Source of the DNA: SG8-4 sp964598225
Lineage (GTDB): Bacteria; Planctomycetota; Phycisphaerae; Sedimentisphaerales; Anaerobacaceae
NCBI GenBank assembly: GCA_964598225.1
Contig: CAZRBG010000119.1
Coordinates: 1 to 8,015 of the forward strand
Direction: 5' to 3'
Length of the DNA stretch: 8,015 nt
Positions within the stretch are counted from its first letter, which is position 1; every line of letters starts with the position of its first letter. The notes beneath the pieces were generated by a model. The model was not told the DNA's origin. It did no database searches and saw only the letters and a list, made by a program, of their open reading frames with translations. This document shows positions 1 to 6,505 of the stretch, piece after piece. The translations under genes and the position numbers were made by a program.

Positions 1-45
1 TATGGGCCACTCCACTCGGGCTATTACTCACTACGGAATGGTATC

Positions 46-66
46 AGGTGTCCGGTACACTTTTTT
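46..66 (+). repeat. RAYT-type upstream motif (GGTGTCC hairpin followed by T-run)
   Basis: The bases AGGTGTCCGGTACAC followed by six T form a small imperfect hairpin (GTGT paired with ACAC) about 50 bases before the transposase start. GGTGTCC-type sequences in this position are familiar next to RAYT transposase genes, and a related motif (AAGGTGTCCCC) recurs near the right end of the window. It is probably part of the recognised end of the RAYT unit. The assignment rests on pattern memory, not on a comparison of copies. Confidence 0.4.
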
Positions 67-80
67 AGCGGGAATCGGCC

Positions 81-108
81 TTTACAGCAGCCGGCGGGAT
101 GGTATAAT
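81..108 (+). promoter_or_regulatory. Promoter of the RAYT transposase, predicted to give a leaderless mRNA
   Basis: TTTACA at 81-86 and a perfect TATAAT at 103-108 are separated by 16 bases, and TGG precedes the -10 as an extended -10 element. Only seven bases lie between the -10 box and the ATG at 116, so transcription should begin at or within a base or two of the start codon. No Shine-Dalgarno sequence is present, which agrees with a leaderless transcript. Confidence 0.6.
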
Positions 109-115
109 CGTCCGC

Positions 116-640
116 ATGCCACGAGCCAGGCGGATTGCGTTGCGTGGAACCGTGTACCACGTGCTCAATCGAGCTAACGGGCGTCTGCGCATCTTCCGCA
201 AGGCGGCGGACTTCCTGGCCTTTGAGACGATCCTGGCCGACGGGATCGAGCGGTTCTCGATGCGGCTGTGCGGCTACTGCCTGATGGGCAACCACTGGCA
301 CCTGCTGCTGTGGCCGCGCGGCGACGACGACCTGCCGGCCTTCATGCGGTGGGTGACCCTCACGCACGTCCAGCGCTACCACGCCTCGCATGCGACGGTC
401 GGGATCGGGCATCTGTACCAGGGGCGGTACAAGAGTTTCCCCGTGCAGAGCGACCGGCACTACCTGACGGTGCGGCGGTACGTCGAGGCCAACCCGCTGC
501 GGGCCGGAGTCGTGGACGACGCCGGGCAGTGGCCGTGGTCGAGCTATGCGATCCGGCGCGGGCGGGAGTCGGTCGTGCCGTTGGATACCGGCCCGGTGGA
601 CAAAGCGACGAGCCGCTCGATCTGGGCGAGCTTGAACTGA
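116..640 (+). CDS. REP-associated tyrosine transposase (RAYT, IS200/IS605-like Y1 HUH superfamily), C-terminus replaced
   Basis: A 174-residue single-strand DNA transposase of the Y1-HUH superfamily; relatives cut and join REP-type hairpin DNA using a catalytic tyrosine. The N-terminus (RGTVYHVLNRANGRLRIFRK, residues 11-30) is typical. The metal-binding HUH motif is NHWH (H60, H62) and the likely nucleophile is Y122 in RYVEANPLRAG. WPWSSY (139-144) is also characteristic of the family. The start at 116 is chosen because homology begins there and a TATAAT box ends at 108; the open frame continues further upstream without meaning. After about residue 161 the sequence no longer looks like a RAYT. 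The last 13 residues are read out of frame through the start of the neighbouring secretin-like remnant, so the protein is shorter than usual and probably lost its C-terminal region. GC content is clearly higher than in the genes that follow, consistent with acquisition. The catalytic core looks intact; activity is uncertain. Confidence 0.85.
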   Translation: MPRARRIALRGTVYHVLNRANGRLRIFRKAADFLAFETILADGIERFSMRLCGYCLMGNHWHLLLWPRGDDDLPAFMRWVTLTHVQRYHASHATVGIGHLYQGRYKSFPVQSDRHYLTVRRYVEANPLRAGVVDDAGQWPWSSYAIRRGRESVVPLDTGPVDKATSRSIWASLN

Positions 641-1899
641 CGATAAACAAGCCACTCCAAGCCGATGATGCGACGCCATTATCTAAGGCAAAGACTTCTG
701 AAACCAAAGAAAGACCAAACACGATTAAAGCATCAAGGATAGAAGAGTCCGCTGAGAGGCTCAGGCGTATCGGCAGGGCATTACATTCCTATGCGAAAGA
801 TCACAACGGCAAATACCCGGATATGAAGAGTTGGCACGAGTTGCGAAAGTATATAACGGCTGAAGGATTGGCATGGCCCGCCGAACAGCCCGCATACCTC
901 GGAGGAGGTCGAACGATCGTCGACCGGCCGGACATCGCAATATATCATGACATACAATTGATGCCCTATGGAAAGGGAACGAACGTCCTGTTCAACGACG
1001 GTCATGTTGAGTTTGTCGGCCCTGAAAGACTGAATGAACTGAACATCAACAAGACTTCCATTTTCCTCGACACACGGATTCTGACGGCAACAGATGATTT
1101 CCTCAAATCGATCGCACTCGATGCAAATTCCGTGCGCACCTCTGATGCCTGGTCGGAGCATCTTCTGACTGATTCGCCAGCCGATCCGAACTCGGTTCTC
1201 TACCTTCTCATCCTTGATGATCTCAACGCACGTTTGCTTCTCAAGGCTATGGCCACGTCCGAAGGCAAAGGCTGCAAATCAATCGCAGCTCCGCAGGTGA
1301 TGACGCTGGACGGCAGACCGGTAATGATGAAGGTAATATCCGACGAGTACTATTTCCTCAGCCCAAGCGATGGAAATGATTCTTCAAATCCGGATGAATT
1401 CAAAACACGGCGAGTGGAGGTTGGAACTTCCATAAGGATAGTTCCGGATGTCCTGCCTGACACTAACGATGTCAGGCTGGATTTTGAGTGGGAACTCCGC
1501 CAGATACGCGGCTACAGAGAACGGCCGGGACCGGGCAAGAGGAATCGAAAGTTCCCTTTGTTCGCAGTAGACAACCTGAAGACTACAGCCGTGATTCCCG
1601 ACGGCACGACTCTTCTCATTTGCGGCAAGAAGTTCACCGAATACCGTCGAGCCGAATGGAGCGTGCCGGTGCTTGGTAGCGTACCGGTTATCGGCGGAGC
1701 GTTTCACGGCGTTGACATTACAAGAGAAGAGCAAAAGACACTGCTGATATTGGTCAAGCCTACCAGAAATCCGGCGACATACACGCCGCCGACACCCCCG
1801 CCACTCGATCCTGATGACCCGCTCTTAGAGAAGCTCCAAAACAAATTCAAGGATTCAGCCACAATTCGTGAAACAATGCCAACACTTTCCATATACTAA
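601..1899 (+). pseudogene. Secretin-like protein with pilin-type H-X9-DG segment, 5' end lost
   Basis: The reading frame ending at TAA 1897-1899 has two recognisable parts. At about 748-1060 it reads like the C-terminal part of planctomycete pilin-like proteins: RIGRALHSYAKDHNGKYPD, then GKGTNVLFNDGHVEFV near 970-1017. At about 1070-1780 it resembles the bacterial secretin (GspD/PilQ) C-terminal domain, with GTSIRIVPDVL, DNLKTTAVIPDGTTLLICG, the signature VPVLGSVPVIGGAF (about 1663-1704) and TLLILVKPTRNP. There is no ATG, GTG or TTG codon in frame between 601 and 822. Further upstream the frame runs antisense to sense, out of phase, inside the RAYT gene. The original start and N-terminal part, possibly a membrane or peptidase region, were therefore probably removed when the transposase DNA joined at about 600. 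The rest of the frame is uninterrupted, so the break may be recent. Secretin-like proteins act in the outer membrane, but this planctomycete variety may not form a pore. Confidence 0.7.
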
Positions 1900-1906
1900 A
1901 ACGAAG

Positions 1907-1966
1907 CGTCGAGCGTCTCAATAGGTAGAGGATACACCGAAAGGTGATTTTGGAAATCACTCGACG
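1907..1966. other. Compound hairpin in the gap before the oxidoreductase gene
   Basis: An inner perfect 7-bp stem (GTGATTT at 1944-1950, AAATCAC at 1954-1960, loop TGG) sits inside a wider pair CGTCGAG (1907-1913) and CTCGACG (1960-1966), which shares one base with the inner stem. No T-run follows, so a Rho-independent terminator is unlikely. It could be an RNA processing or stalling site for the transcript leaving the secretin remnant, or a leader element of the next gene. No clear promoter was found in 1900-2058. Confidence 0.35.
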
Positions 1967-2058
1967 GATGCCTCTTAGCGTTGTTCTGCGGATGCTGATA
2001 AAAGTGAAGCTTTCAAATGCGGTCGAGATGCGCGCCGAGAAAGAAAGGAGCGAAGAAC

Positions 2059-3840
2059 ATGTACAGTGAAAGAGCAAGGGTAGAGATTAACAGACGCAAC
2101 TTTCTGCATTCGGCCGCAGCAGCCGGTGCCGGATTGGCGTTGCCGAAGAGAGCCTTTACAGAGGCGAACAACGGCAAGAAACCGGATGATATAAACGTTG
2201 CTCTGCTCGGGGCCGGTGCTCAGGGGCGAGTACTGTTAAATGCATGCAGGAGAATTCCCGGAATTCGTTTCAAAGCTCTCTGTGACATCTGGAGAGACTG
2301 GAGCCTCAAGCGTGTATCACGGATTCTGAAGGCTTATCATCATGAGCACAATACTTACTCTGACTATAGGGAAATGCTTGCCGCCGAGAAGGACCTCGAC
2401 GCAGTGTTGATCGTCACTCCCGACTTCTGGCATACGCCGCAGACGGTGGCCTGCCTTGAGGCTGGTCTGCACGTTTATTGCGAGACGGCGATGTCGAACA
2501 CAATCGAAGGGGCCGGGAAAATGGTGGAAGCCGCCCGGAGAACGGGCAAGCTGCTGCAAATCGGTTGTCAACGGCGCAGCAATCCGCGACATCTTCACTG
2601 CTATGATAAACTCCTGAAAGATAACAAAGTCCTGGGGCGTATCGCCGCAGTCTCGGGCCAGTGGAACCGGATGGTGACGGGGCCTCTTGGCTGGCCGGAG
2701 AAATATGCCTTAGACCGGGCCACACTCGAAAAATATGGCTACGAATCAATGCAGCAGTTTCGCAACTGGCGATGGTACAAGGGGCTGGGGGGTGGCCCTG
2801 TTGTGGATCGCGGATCGCATCAGATAGACATTTTTAACTGGTTCCTCGGAGCAAATCCCCGGTCGGTAATGGCAAACGGCCGCACTGCTTATCTCGATAA
2901 AGAGACCCATGAATGGTACGACACCGTTATGGCCGTCTATGAGTACGAGACCGCGTCGGGATCGGTTTTGGCGTATTACCAAATCATTAGCTCCAATAGC
3001 AGTCTGGAATATTACGAAAAGTTTCTTGGCGATCAGGGAACTCTGGTTGTCTCAGAATTGTCTCATCGCAGTGGAGTTTATCGAGAACAGAGAATTCCGC
3101 GAAAGCGATGGAGGAAATGGGTAGAGTTGGGCTACCTGAAGCCCCCGGAGGAAATGGCGGATTACGAGCGCGAAATTGCCATACCGATATATCTTGTTTC
3201 CGAGACGCCACCTTCCTCCTTATACAAGCAGTTGCCGTACAAGATACCGGTAGAGATGCAAAAGTCGTTTCATCAGCCACACCTGGAGAATTTCTTCGAC
3301 GCCGTTCGCGGCAAGGCTGAACTAAATTGTCCTGCCGAAGTCGGCTATGAAACAGCAGTGGCCGTACTAAAGGTCAACGAAGCAATCGAAGCCGGCAGAA
3401 AGCTAAAATTTAAGCCGGAAGAGTTTGTGGTTCATAATCCGCAAAAAGAGATGATCGAGCACCTTCTCGGAGTGACGCTGCCGGAGGCTGCACGAAATTG
3501 CAGATATCGCTATAAGAGTTATGGGATGGGAAGTGGAATTACCTGGGGTTACTTCGAGATATCCAGAGCAGATATGCCGGCTTTGATGAACGCATCAGAT
3601 TATCTGCCCGACACATCCGAACTCGGGCAAAATGCCGTCGCCAGGGAGAATATAGAAAACTATATTGAGCGAACGGGCGAAAACATACCCTGGTGGAAAC
3701 CTTTAACACTTAAGAAGCGTCGGTACACCAGTAAGGCATTAGAAAGTCTGGGACCCGTCTGGGGTCGGCAGATGGACATTTGCGTTGGCGAGAGACGAGA
3801 TGATCTGATGGGAGTTTACATTGTCTATCACTGCGATTGA
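2059..3840 (+). CDS. Tat-exported Gfo/Idh/MocA-family oxidoreductase with fused C-terminal domain
   Basis: A 593-residue NAD(P)-dependent oxidoreductase of the Gfo/Idh/MocA family, whose members oxidise or reduce sugars and sugar derivatives. A twin-arginine export signal (NRRNFLHSAAAAGAGLALP, residues 11-29) indicates export folded with its cofactor. The Rossmann motif GAGAQG is at 51-56, followed by VIVTP-like text (LIVTPDFWH, 117-125). Where the family has EKP, this protein has CETAMSNT (141-148), so the usual lysine is missing. GGGPVVDRGSHQID (244-257) carries the conserved Asp and His of the substrate domain. The usual family core ends near residue 455 (AGRKLKFKPEEFVV). Residues of about 465-593 form an extra region ending GENIPWWKP and DLMGVYIVYHCD. 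The start at 2059 is fixed by AAAGGAG at 2044-2050, eight bases upstream, and by the signal peptide; in-frame ATG 2017 lacks both. Substrate unknown. The gene stands alone and converges with the cupin gene. Confidence 0.88.
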   Translation: MYSERARVEINRRNFLHSAAAAGAGLALPKRAFTEANNGKKPDDINVALLGAGAQGRVLLNACRRIPGIRFKALCDIWRDWSLKRVSRILKAYHHEHNTYSDYREMLAAEKDLDAVLIVTPDFWHTPQTVACLEAGLHVYCETAMSNTIEGAGKMVEAARRTGKLLQIGCQRRSNPRHLHCYDKLLKDNKVLGRIAAVSGQWNRMVTGPLGWPEKYALDRATLEKYGYESMQQFRNWRWYKGLGGGPVVDRGSHQIDIFNWFLGANPRSVMANGRTAYLDKETHEWYDTVMAVYEYETASGSVLAYYQIISSNSSLEYYEKFLGDQGTLVVSELSHRSGVYREQRIPRKRWRKWVELGYLKPPEEMADYEREIAIPIYLVSETPPSSLYKQLPYKIPVEMQKSFHQPHLENFFDAVRGKAELNCPAEVGYETAVAVLKVNEAIEAGRKLKFKPEEFVVHNPQKEMIEHLLGVTLPEAARNCRYRYKSYGMGSGITWGYFEISRADMPALMNASDYLPDTSELGQNAVARENIENYIERTGENIPWWKPLTLKKRRYTSKALESLGPVWGRQMDICVGERRDDLMGVYIVYHCD

Positions 3841-3894
3841 TACATATTGAAAAAGGACGTTCGGACACTATGCGCTTTGAGTTTGCTTTCGCGG

Positions 3895-3950
3895 CTCTGA
3901 ATCATAGAATACCGGCCTCATTTCACAGAACATGAGGAGCACGTTCAGAG
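3895..3950. terminator. Two-level stem between convergent genes, possible bidirectional terminator
   Basis: The outer arms CTCTGAA (3895-3901) and TTCAGAG (3944-3950) enclose inner arms CCTCAT (3916-3921) and ATGAGG (3932-3937) with a 10-base loop. It lies between the ends of the oxidoreductase and the cupin genes, where a shared terminator would be expected. There is no strong T-run on either side, so the call is weak. The rest of 3841-3983 holds nothing else I recognise. Confidence 0.25.
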
Positions 3951-3983
3951 TCCTAATCCCGCGTGGCTCCCCCGACGGTCTTC

Positions 3984-4256
3984 TTATCCGAAGTTGTAGT
4001 GTTTTTTGACAGGTTCGCTGACCTGCCAGGTGCATTCGAGTTCTTCGGGGAATACTACGAGGTCGCCGGGGCCGAAGCTTACCGAATCGGTTCCGTCGGT
4101 GACTGTTACCTTGCCCTCGATCAGCAGGCAGGTCTCTTTTTCCGTGTATACCCAGTCGAAATTGCTCGGCTCGCACTGCCAGATCGGCCAGGCCTTGCAG
4201 GTCGAGGCTTCCTGGTTCGAAGGTTTCTTCACTATGACGTCTTTTACCGTCGGCAT
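3984..4256 (-). CDS. Small cupin-domain protein (Cupin_3/DUF861-like)
   Basis: A 90-residue single-domain cupin, the usual size for this cytoplasmic beta-barrel family. Recognisable family text includes AWPIWQCEPSNFDWVY, TCLLIEGKVTVTDG (first conserved box, with EG), SFGPGDLVVFPEELECTWQV (second box, with PGD and FP) and a closing KKHYNF. Related proteins are described as ureidoglycine-aminohydrolase-like or EutQ-like cupins, but most small members have no assigned reaction and several metal-binding histidines are missing here. The ATG at 4256 is preferred over the GTG at 4262 because AAAGGAG (4264-4270) is seven bases from the ATG and only one from the GTG. It is transcribed away from comM across the repeat element 4289-4398 and runs toward the oxidoreductase gene. 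Confidence 0.85.
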   Translation of the reverse strand: MPTVKDVIVKKPSNQEASTCKAWPIWQCEPSNFDWVYTEKETCLLIEGKVTVTDGTDSVSFGPGDLVVFPEELECTWQVSEPVKKHYNFG

Positions 4257-4288
4257 ATTCACACTCCTTTAATTATTGATTATTTCTG

Positions 4289-4398
4289 ATTTACTATTTA
4301 TTATTTGTTGTTTGTAGTGACGCCGTAAGGCGTTGTTTTTAAATGCCCTTACGGGCATACTACGAACTACAATAAATGTTTCGCCGGAAATAGTAAAT
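4289..4398. repeat. 110-base quasi-palindromic element filling the cupin/comM intergenic region
   Basis: The ends are a perfect 11-bp inverted pair: ATTTACTATTT (4289-4299) and AAATAGTAAAT (4388-4398). Inside lie inner arms TTGTAGT (4312-4318) and ACTACAA (4366-4372), and in the centre two separate hairpins. The arms are nested in mirror order with unequal spacers (12 and 15 bases), so the whole can extrude as a cruciform or fold as RNA. It stops five bases before the comM ATG and starts about 18 bases from the cupin ribosome-binding site. It therefore provides most of both leaders. It resembles a small non-autonomous mobile element or BIME; no target-site duplication is obvious. Confidence 0.6.
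4312..4372. repeat. Head-to-head REP-like pair with GTAG feet (BIME-like)
   Basis: Unit 1 on the plus strand is GTAG (4314-4317), TG, then stem ACGCC-GTAA-GGCGT (4320-4333). Unit 2 on the minus strand is GTAG (4363-4360), T, then stem ATGCCC-GTAA-GGGCAT (4358-4343). Both have the same order of foot, short link, stem and GTAA loop, and they share the consensus GTAGT(G)AYGCC(C)GTAA(G)GGCRT. A second GTAG lies at 4370-4367 on the minus strand. In enterobacterial REP systems the RAYT enzyme recognises GTAG just 5' of the hairpin, so this architecture fits a REP pair. Whether the RAYT at 116-640 acts on it is unknown. Confidence 0.6.
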
Positions 4399-4403
4399 AC
4401 CAA

Positions 4404-5930
4404 ATGTTGGCACGATTGCACAGTGTGACGCTCGAAGGAATCGAGGGGATAGTCTGCGAGGTCGAGGTTGACATCCTCCGCGGCGGGTTCGAGAAGTCCA
4501 TAATCGTCGGGTTGCCCGACGCCGCAGTCAAGGAGAGCATCGAGAGAGTCCGAAGCGCCATCGTCAACAGCGGCTACAGCCACCCCAAGACCGCATCGCT
4601 GATAAATCTCGCCCCTGCGGACGTAAAAAAGGCCGGACCCGCCTTCGATCTGCCCATCGCCCTGGGGATGCTGATCGGCCAGGGAGTACTGGTCGGCTCG
4701 GCGCTTAAAGACACCGTCGTCGTGGGAGAGCTGGCCCTGGACGGCAGGGTCCGGCCGGTCAACGGGGTACTGAGCATGGCGATGAGCGCCGCGGCCGGAG
4801 GTTTTAGCCGGATGATAGTGCCGCTGGATAACGCAAAAGAAGCAGCGGTCGTTCAGGATGTCGAGGTCTTCGGCGTGGGCTCGCTCGCCCAGGCGGCCGG
4901 GTTTCTGTCCGAGCAGTTGCCGTTGGAGCCTACTAACATCGACGTCGAGGGCATTTTCAACGTGGCGTCGAATTACGACGTCGATTTTTCAGATGTCAAG
5001 GGCCAGGAGGGCGTCAAACGAGCTCTGACCGTAGCCGCAGCGGGCGGCCACAATATAATGATGATAGGCCCGCCCGGCGCGGGAAAGACGATGCTCGCCC
5101 AGAGGCTGGCGACGATACTGCAGCCGCTTAGCCTGGAGCAATCGCTGGAGACAACGCGGGTATATTCTGCGGTCGGAATGCTCGACAGCAAGGCGCTGCT
5201 GGCTACGCGCCCGGTACGGACGCCGCACCACTCGGCCAGCGGGCCGGCTCTGGTCGGCGGCGGGCCGATGCCCAAACCCGGCGAATTGTCGCTCGCCCAT
5301 TTCGGCATACTCTTTCTCGACGAATTCGCGGAATTCCCGCGGCACGTTCTGGAAATGATCCGCCAGCCGCTCGAAGACGGTTTCGTGATTATCTCGCGTG
5401 CGAAAAGAACCGTCAGGTTCCCAGCCCACTTCATGCTCGTCGCGGCGATGAACCCGTGCCCCTGCGGCTATTTCGGCAGCGAGGCGAGAAGATGCAAATG
5501 CACGCCGGGCCAGATCGCTCGATACCTCTCGAAAGTCTCCGGGCCGCTGGTGGACAGAATCGATATCCATATCGACGTGCCTGCGATAAGCTTCCGCAAG
5601 CTGCGCTCGAAATCCGGCCAGCTTGACTCGGCCGCGATGAGAGACGACGTCATGCGGGCGACCACTGTCCAGACCCAGCGCTTCGGCAACGGCAAGGTTC
5701 ACACCAACTCCCGCATGAGCCACAAGCAGGTAGAGAAATTCTGCAAGCTCGATGAGGCATGCGAACTGATCCTTAAACAGGCAATGCAGGAATTCGGCCT
5801 CAGCGCCCGCGCCCACGACAAAATCTGCAAGCTCGCCCGAACAATAGCCGACCTCGCAGGCGCCCCGGACATAACCCCCGAGCACATAGCCGAATCCGTA
5901 AGCTACCGAAAACTCGACAGGAAGCTTTGA
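4404..5930 (+). CDS. comM: YifB/ComM family Mg-chelatase-like AAA+ ATPase
   Basis: A complete 508-residue protein, the normal length for the family. ComM is a hexameric helicase-like AAA+ ATPase that promotes branch migration during integration of DNA taken up in natural transformation; in organisms not known to be competent it is called YifB. The N-terminal Lon-like domain (residues 1-170) is typical: VEVDILRGGFEKSIIVGLPD and NLAPADVKKAGPAFDLPIA. Walker A is GPPGAGKT (222-229) and Walker B is LFLDEF (D306, E307). Four cysteines (C352, C354, C364, C366) form the probable zinc site CPCGYFG...RRCKC. DRID at 384-387 supplies an arginine motif. The C-terminal Mg-chelatase domain includes LSARAHDKICKLARTIADL. 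Start 4404 matches the usual family N-terminus (MLAxLHS). The ribosome-binding site is weak (GGAAA at 4386-4390), and the repeat element contributes it. No broken motif is visible. Confidence 0.95.
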   Translation: MLARLHSVTLEGIEGIVCEVEVDILRGGFEKSIIVGLPDAAVKESIERVRSAIVNSGYSHPKTASLINLAPADVKKAGPAFDLPIALGMLIGQGVLVGSALKDTVVVGELALDGRVRPVNGVLSMAMSAAAGGFSRMIVPLDNAKEAAVVQDVEVFGVGSLAQAAGFLSEQLPLEPTNIDVEGIFNVASNYDVDFSDVKGQEGVKRALTVAAAGGHNIMMIGPPGAGKTMLAQRLATILQPLSLEQSLETTRVYSAVGMLDSKALLATRPVRTPHHSASGPALVGGGPMPKPGELSLAHFGILFLDEFAEFPRHVLEMIRQPLEDGFVIISRAKRTVRFPAHFMLVAAMNPCPCGYFGSEARRCKCTPGQIARYLSKVSGPLVDRIDIHIDVPAISFRKLRSKSGQLDSAAMRDDVMRATTVQTQRFGNGKVHTNSRMSHKQVEKFCKLDEACELILKQAMQEFGLSARAHDKICKLARTIADLAGAPDITPEHIAESVSYRKLDRKL

Positions 5931-5969
5931 TTTCCAGATAAATCAAGAATAATTTAACGGACAATATCC

Positions 5970-6350
5970 ATGCACAAGAAACCAAAGCCTCACCAACCAA
6001 GGCCACCCCAGGACTATCTTGATGCAGCAGCCGATAAGCTCGAATCAGCGAAAGCGCTTGCCGGTGAAGGGAACATTAGCGACCAGAATTTTCTCGAGCG
6101 CATGGCGCGCAGCGACGACCTCTTGGAGCATGACGGCCAGACATGCGGCCAATGCTATCACACAATGCTCGGCGCCCAAGTCGCGCGGGAGATGATCGAG
6201 GGCGGCGAATACGAGGACGTGATCCAGAAATGGACCGCAGAAACCGAGAGGCGATGGAAGAAAAGCAAATTCTTCCAGCTATGGGTCGAAGAGCAACGGG
6301 CCGGGCACGATCCGCGAAAAGCTTTCGAGCAGCGAGGCTGGGAACCGTAA
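5970..6350 (+). CDS. Hypothetical 126-residue charged protein downstream of comM
   Basis: I do not recognise this protein. It is rich in charged residues, starts with a basic, proline-rich tail (KKPKPHQPRPP), and is otherwise predicted helical. It has no signal peptide or membrane segment. A CxxC pair (C59, C62 in TCGQCYHTM) could bind metal or be redox active. The C-terminal part has several tryptophans (WTAETERRWKK, FFQLWVEEQ) and ends QRGWEP. The gene starts 39 bases after comM on the same strand with no terminator between, so co-transcription is likely. No convincing Shine-Dalgarno sequence precedes the ATG. Coding character is supported by the unbroken frame and its smooth composition. 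The overlapping frame at 6143-6376 is considered a shadow. Confidence 0.7.
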   Translation: MHKKPKPHQPRPPQDYLDAAADKLESAKALAGEGNISDQNFLERMARSDDLLEHDGQTCGQCYHTMLGAQVAREMIEGGEYEDVIQKWTAETERRWKKSKFFQLWVEEQRAGHDPRKAFEQRGWEP

Positions 6351-6505
6351 ATGGTACGACGCACAGTGGGATTTAATGCAACGAATAAGACGGCCCCAGA
6401 TTCCAAGAAAGGTCGTGCACGAATAAGTTGTAAAAAAAGATGTGACCCTAATACTACACGAACCATTGCCAGAAAACGTTTGCTCAACGGAACTTAACGC
6501 TTATG
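6351..6505. other. Non-coding gap with a possible RAYT-type end motif
   Basis: No gene is supported here. CGAATAAG occurs twice about 40 bases apart, and AAAAAAAGATGTGACCCTAA around 6433-6452 resembles the GGGTCACATCTTT-type sequences seen at some RAYT-associated ends. No promoter or terminator could be assigned. Confidence 0.3.

Noticed and set aside
268..600. N-terminal extension of the secretin-like frame into the RAYT gene
   Set aside because: The translated text is an out-of-phase reading of RAYT codons and does not look like protein sequence; the frame is open only because of high GC.
65..722. Long minus-strand frames opposite the RAYT gene
   Set aside because: They are rich in Arg, Pro and Ala with no family resemblance, as expected opposite a GC-rich gene; the plus-strand RAYT motifs are clear.
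3930..3975. tRNA-like 3' end (GTTCAGAGTCC...)
   Set aside because: It is slightly reminiscent of a T-arm, but no matching acceptor, anticodon or D-arm could be found.
3868..4176. 102-residue minus-strand frame overlapping the cupin gene
   Set aside because: Out of frame with the cupin and basic in composition. The overlapping cupin has a ribosome-binding site and family motifs.
3963..4289. Plus-strand frames opposite the cupin (3963-4289 and 4006-4272)
   Set aside because: Shadows of the cupin codons; no start signals and no recognisable product.
4989..5885. 298-residue minus-strand frame inside comM
   Set aside because: It is antisense to all of the conserved AAA+ motifs of comM and has no recognisable domain or ribosome-binding site.
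4404..5930. comM as part of a defence or novel AAA+ system
   Set aside because: Length, domain order, Walker motifs and cysteine site all fit ordinary YifB/ComM, and no effector gene is adjacent.
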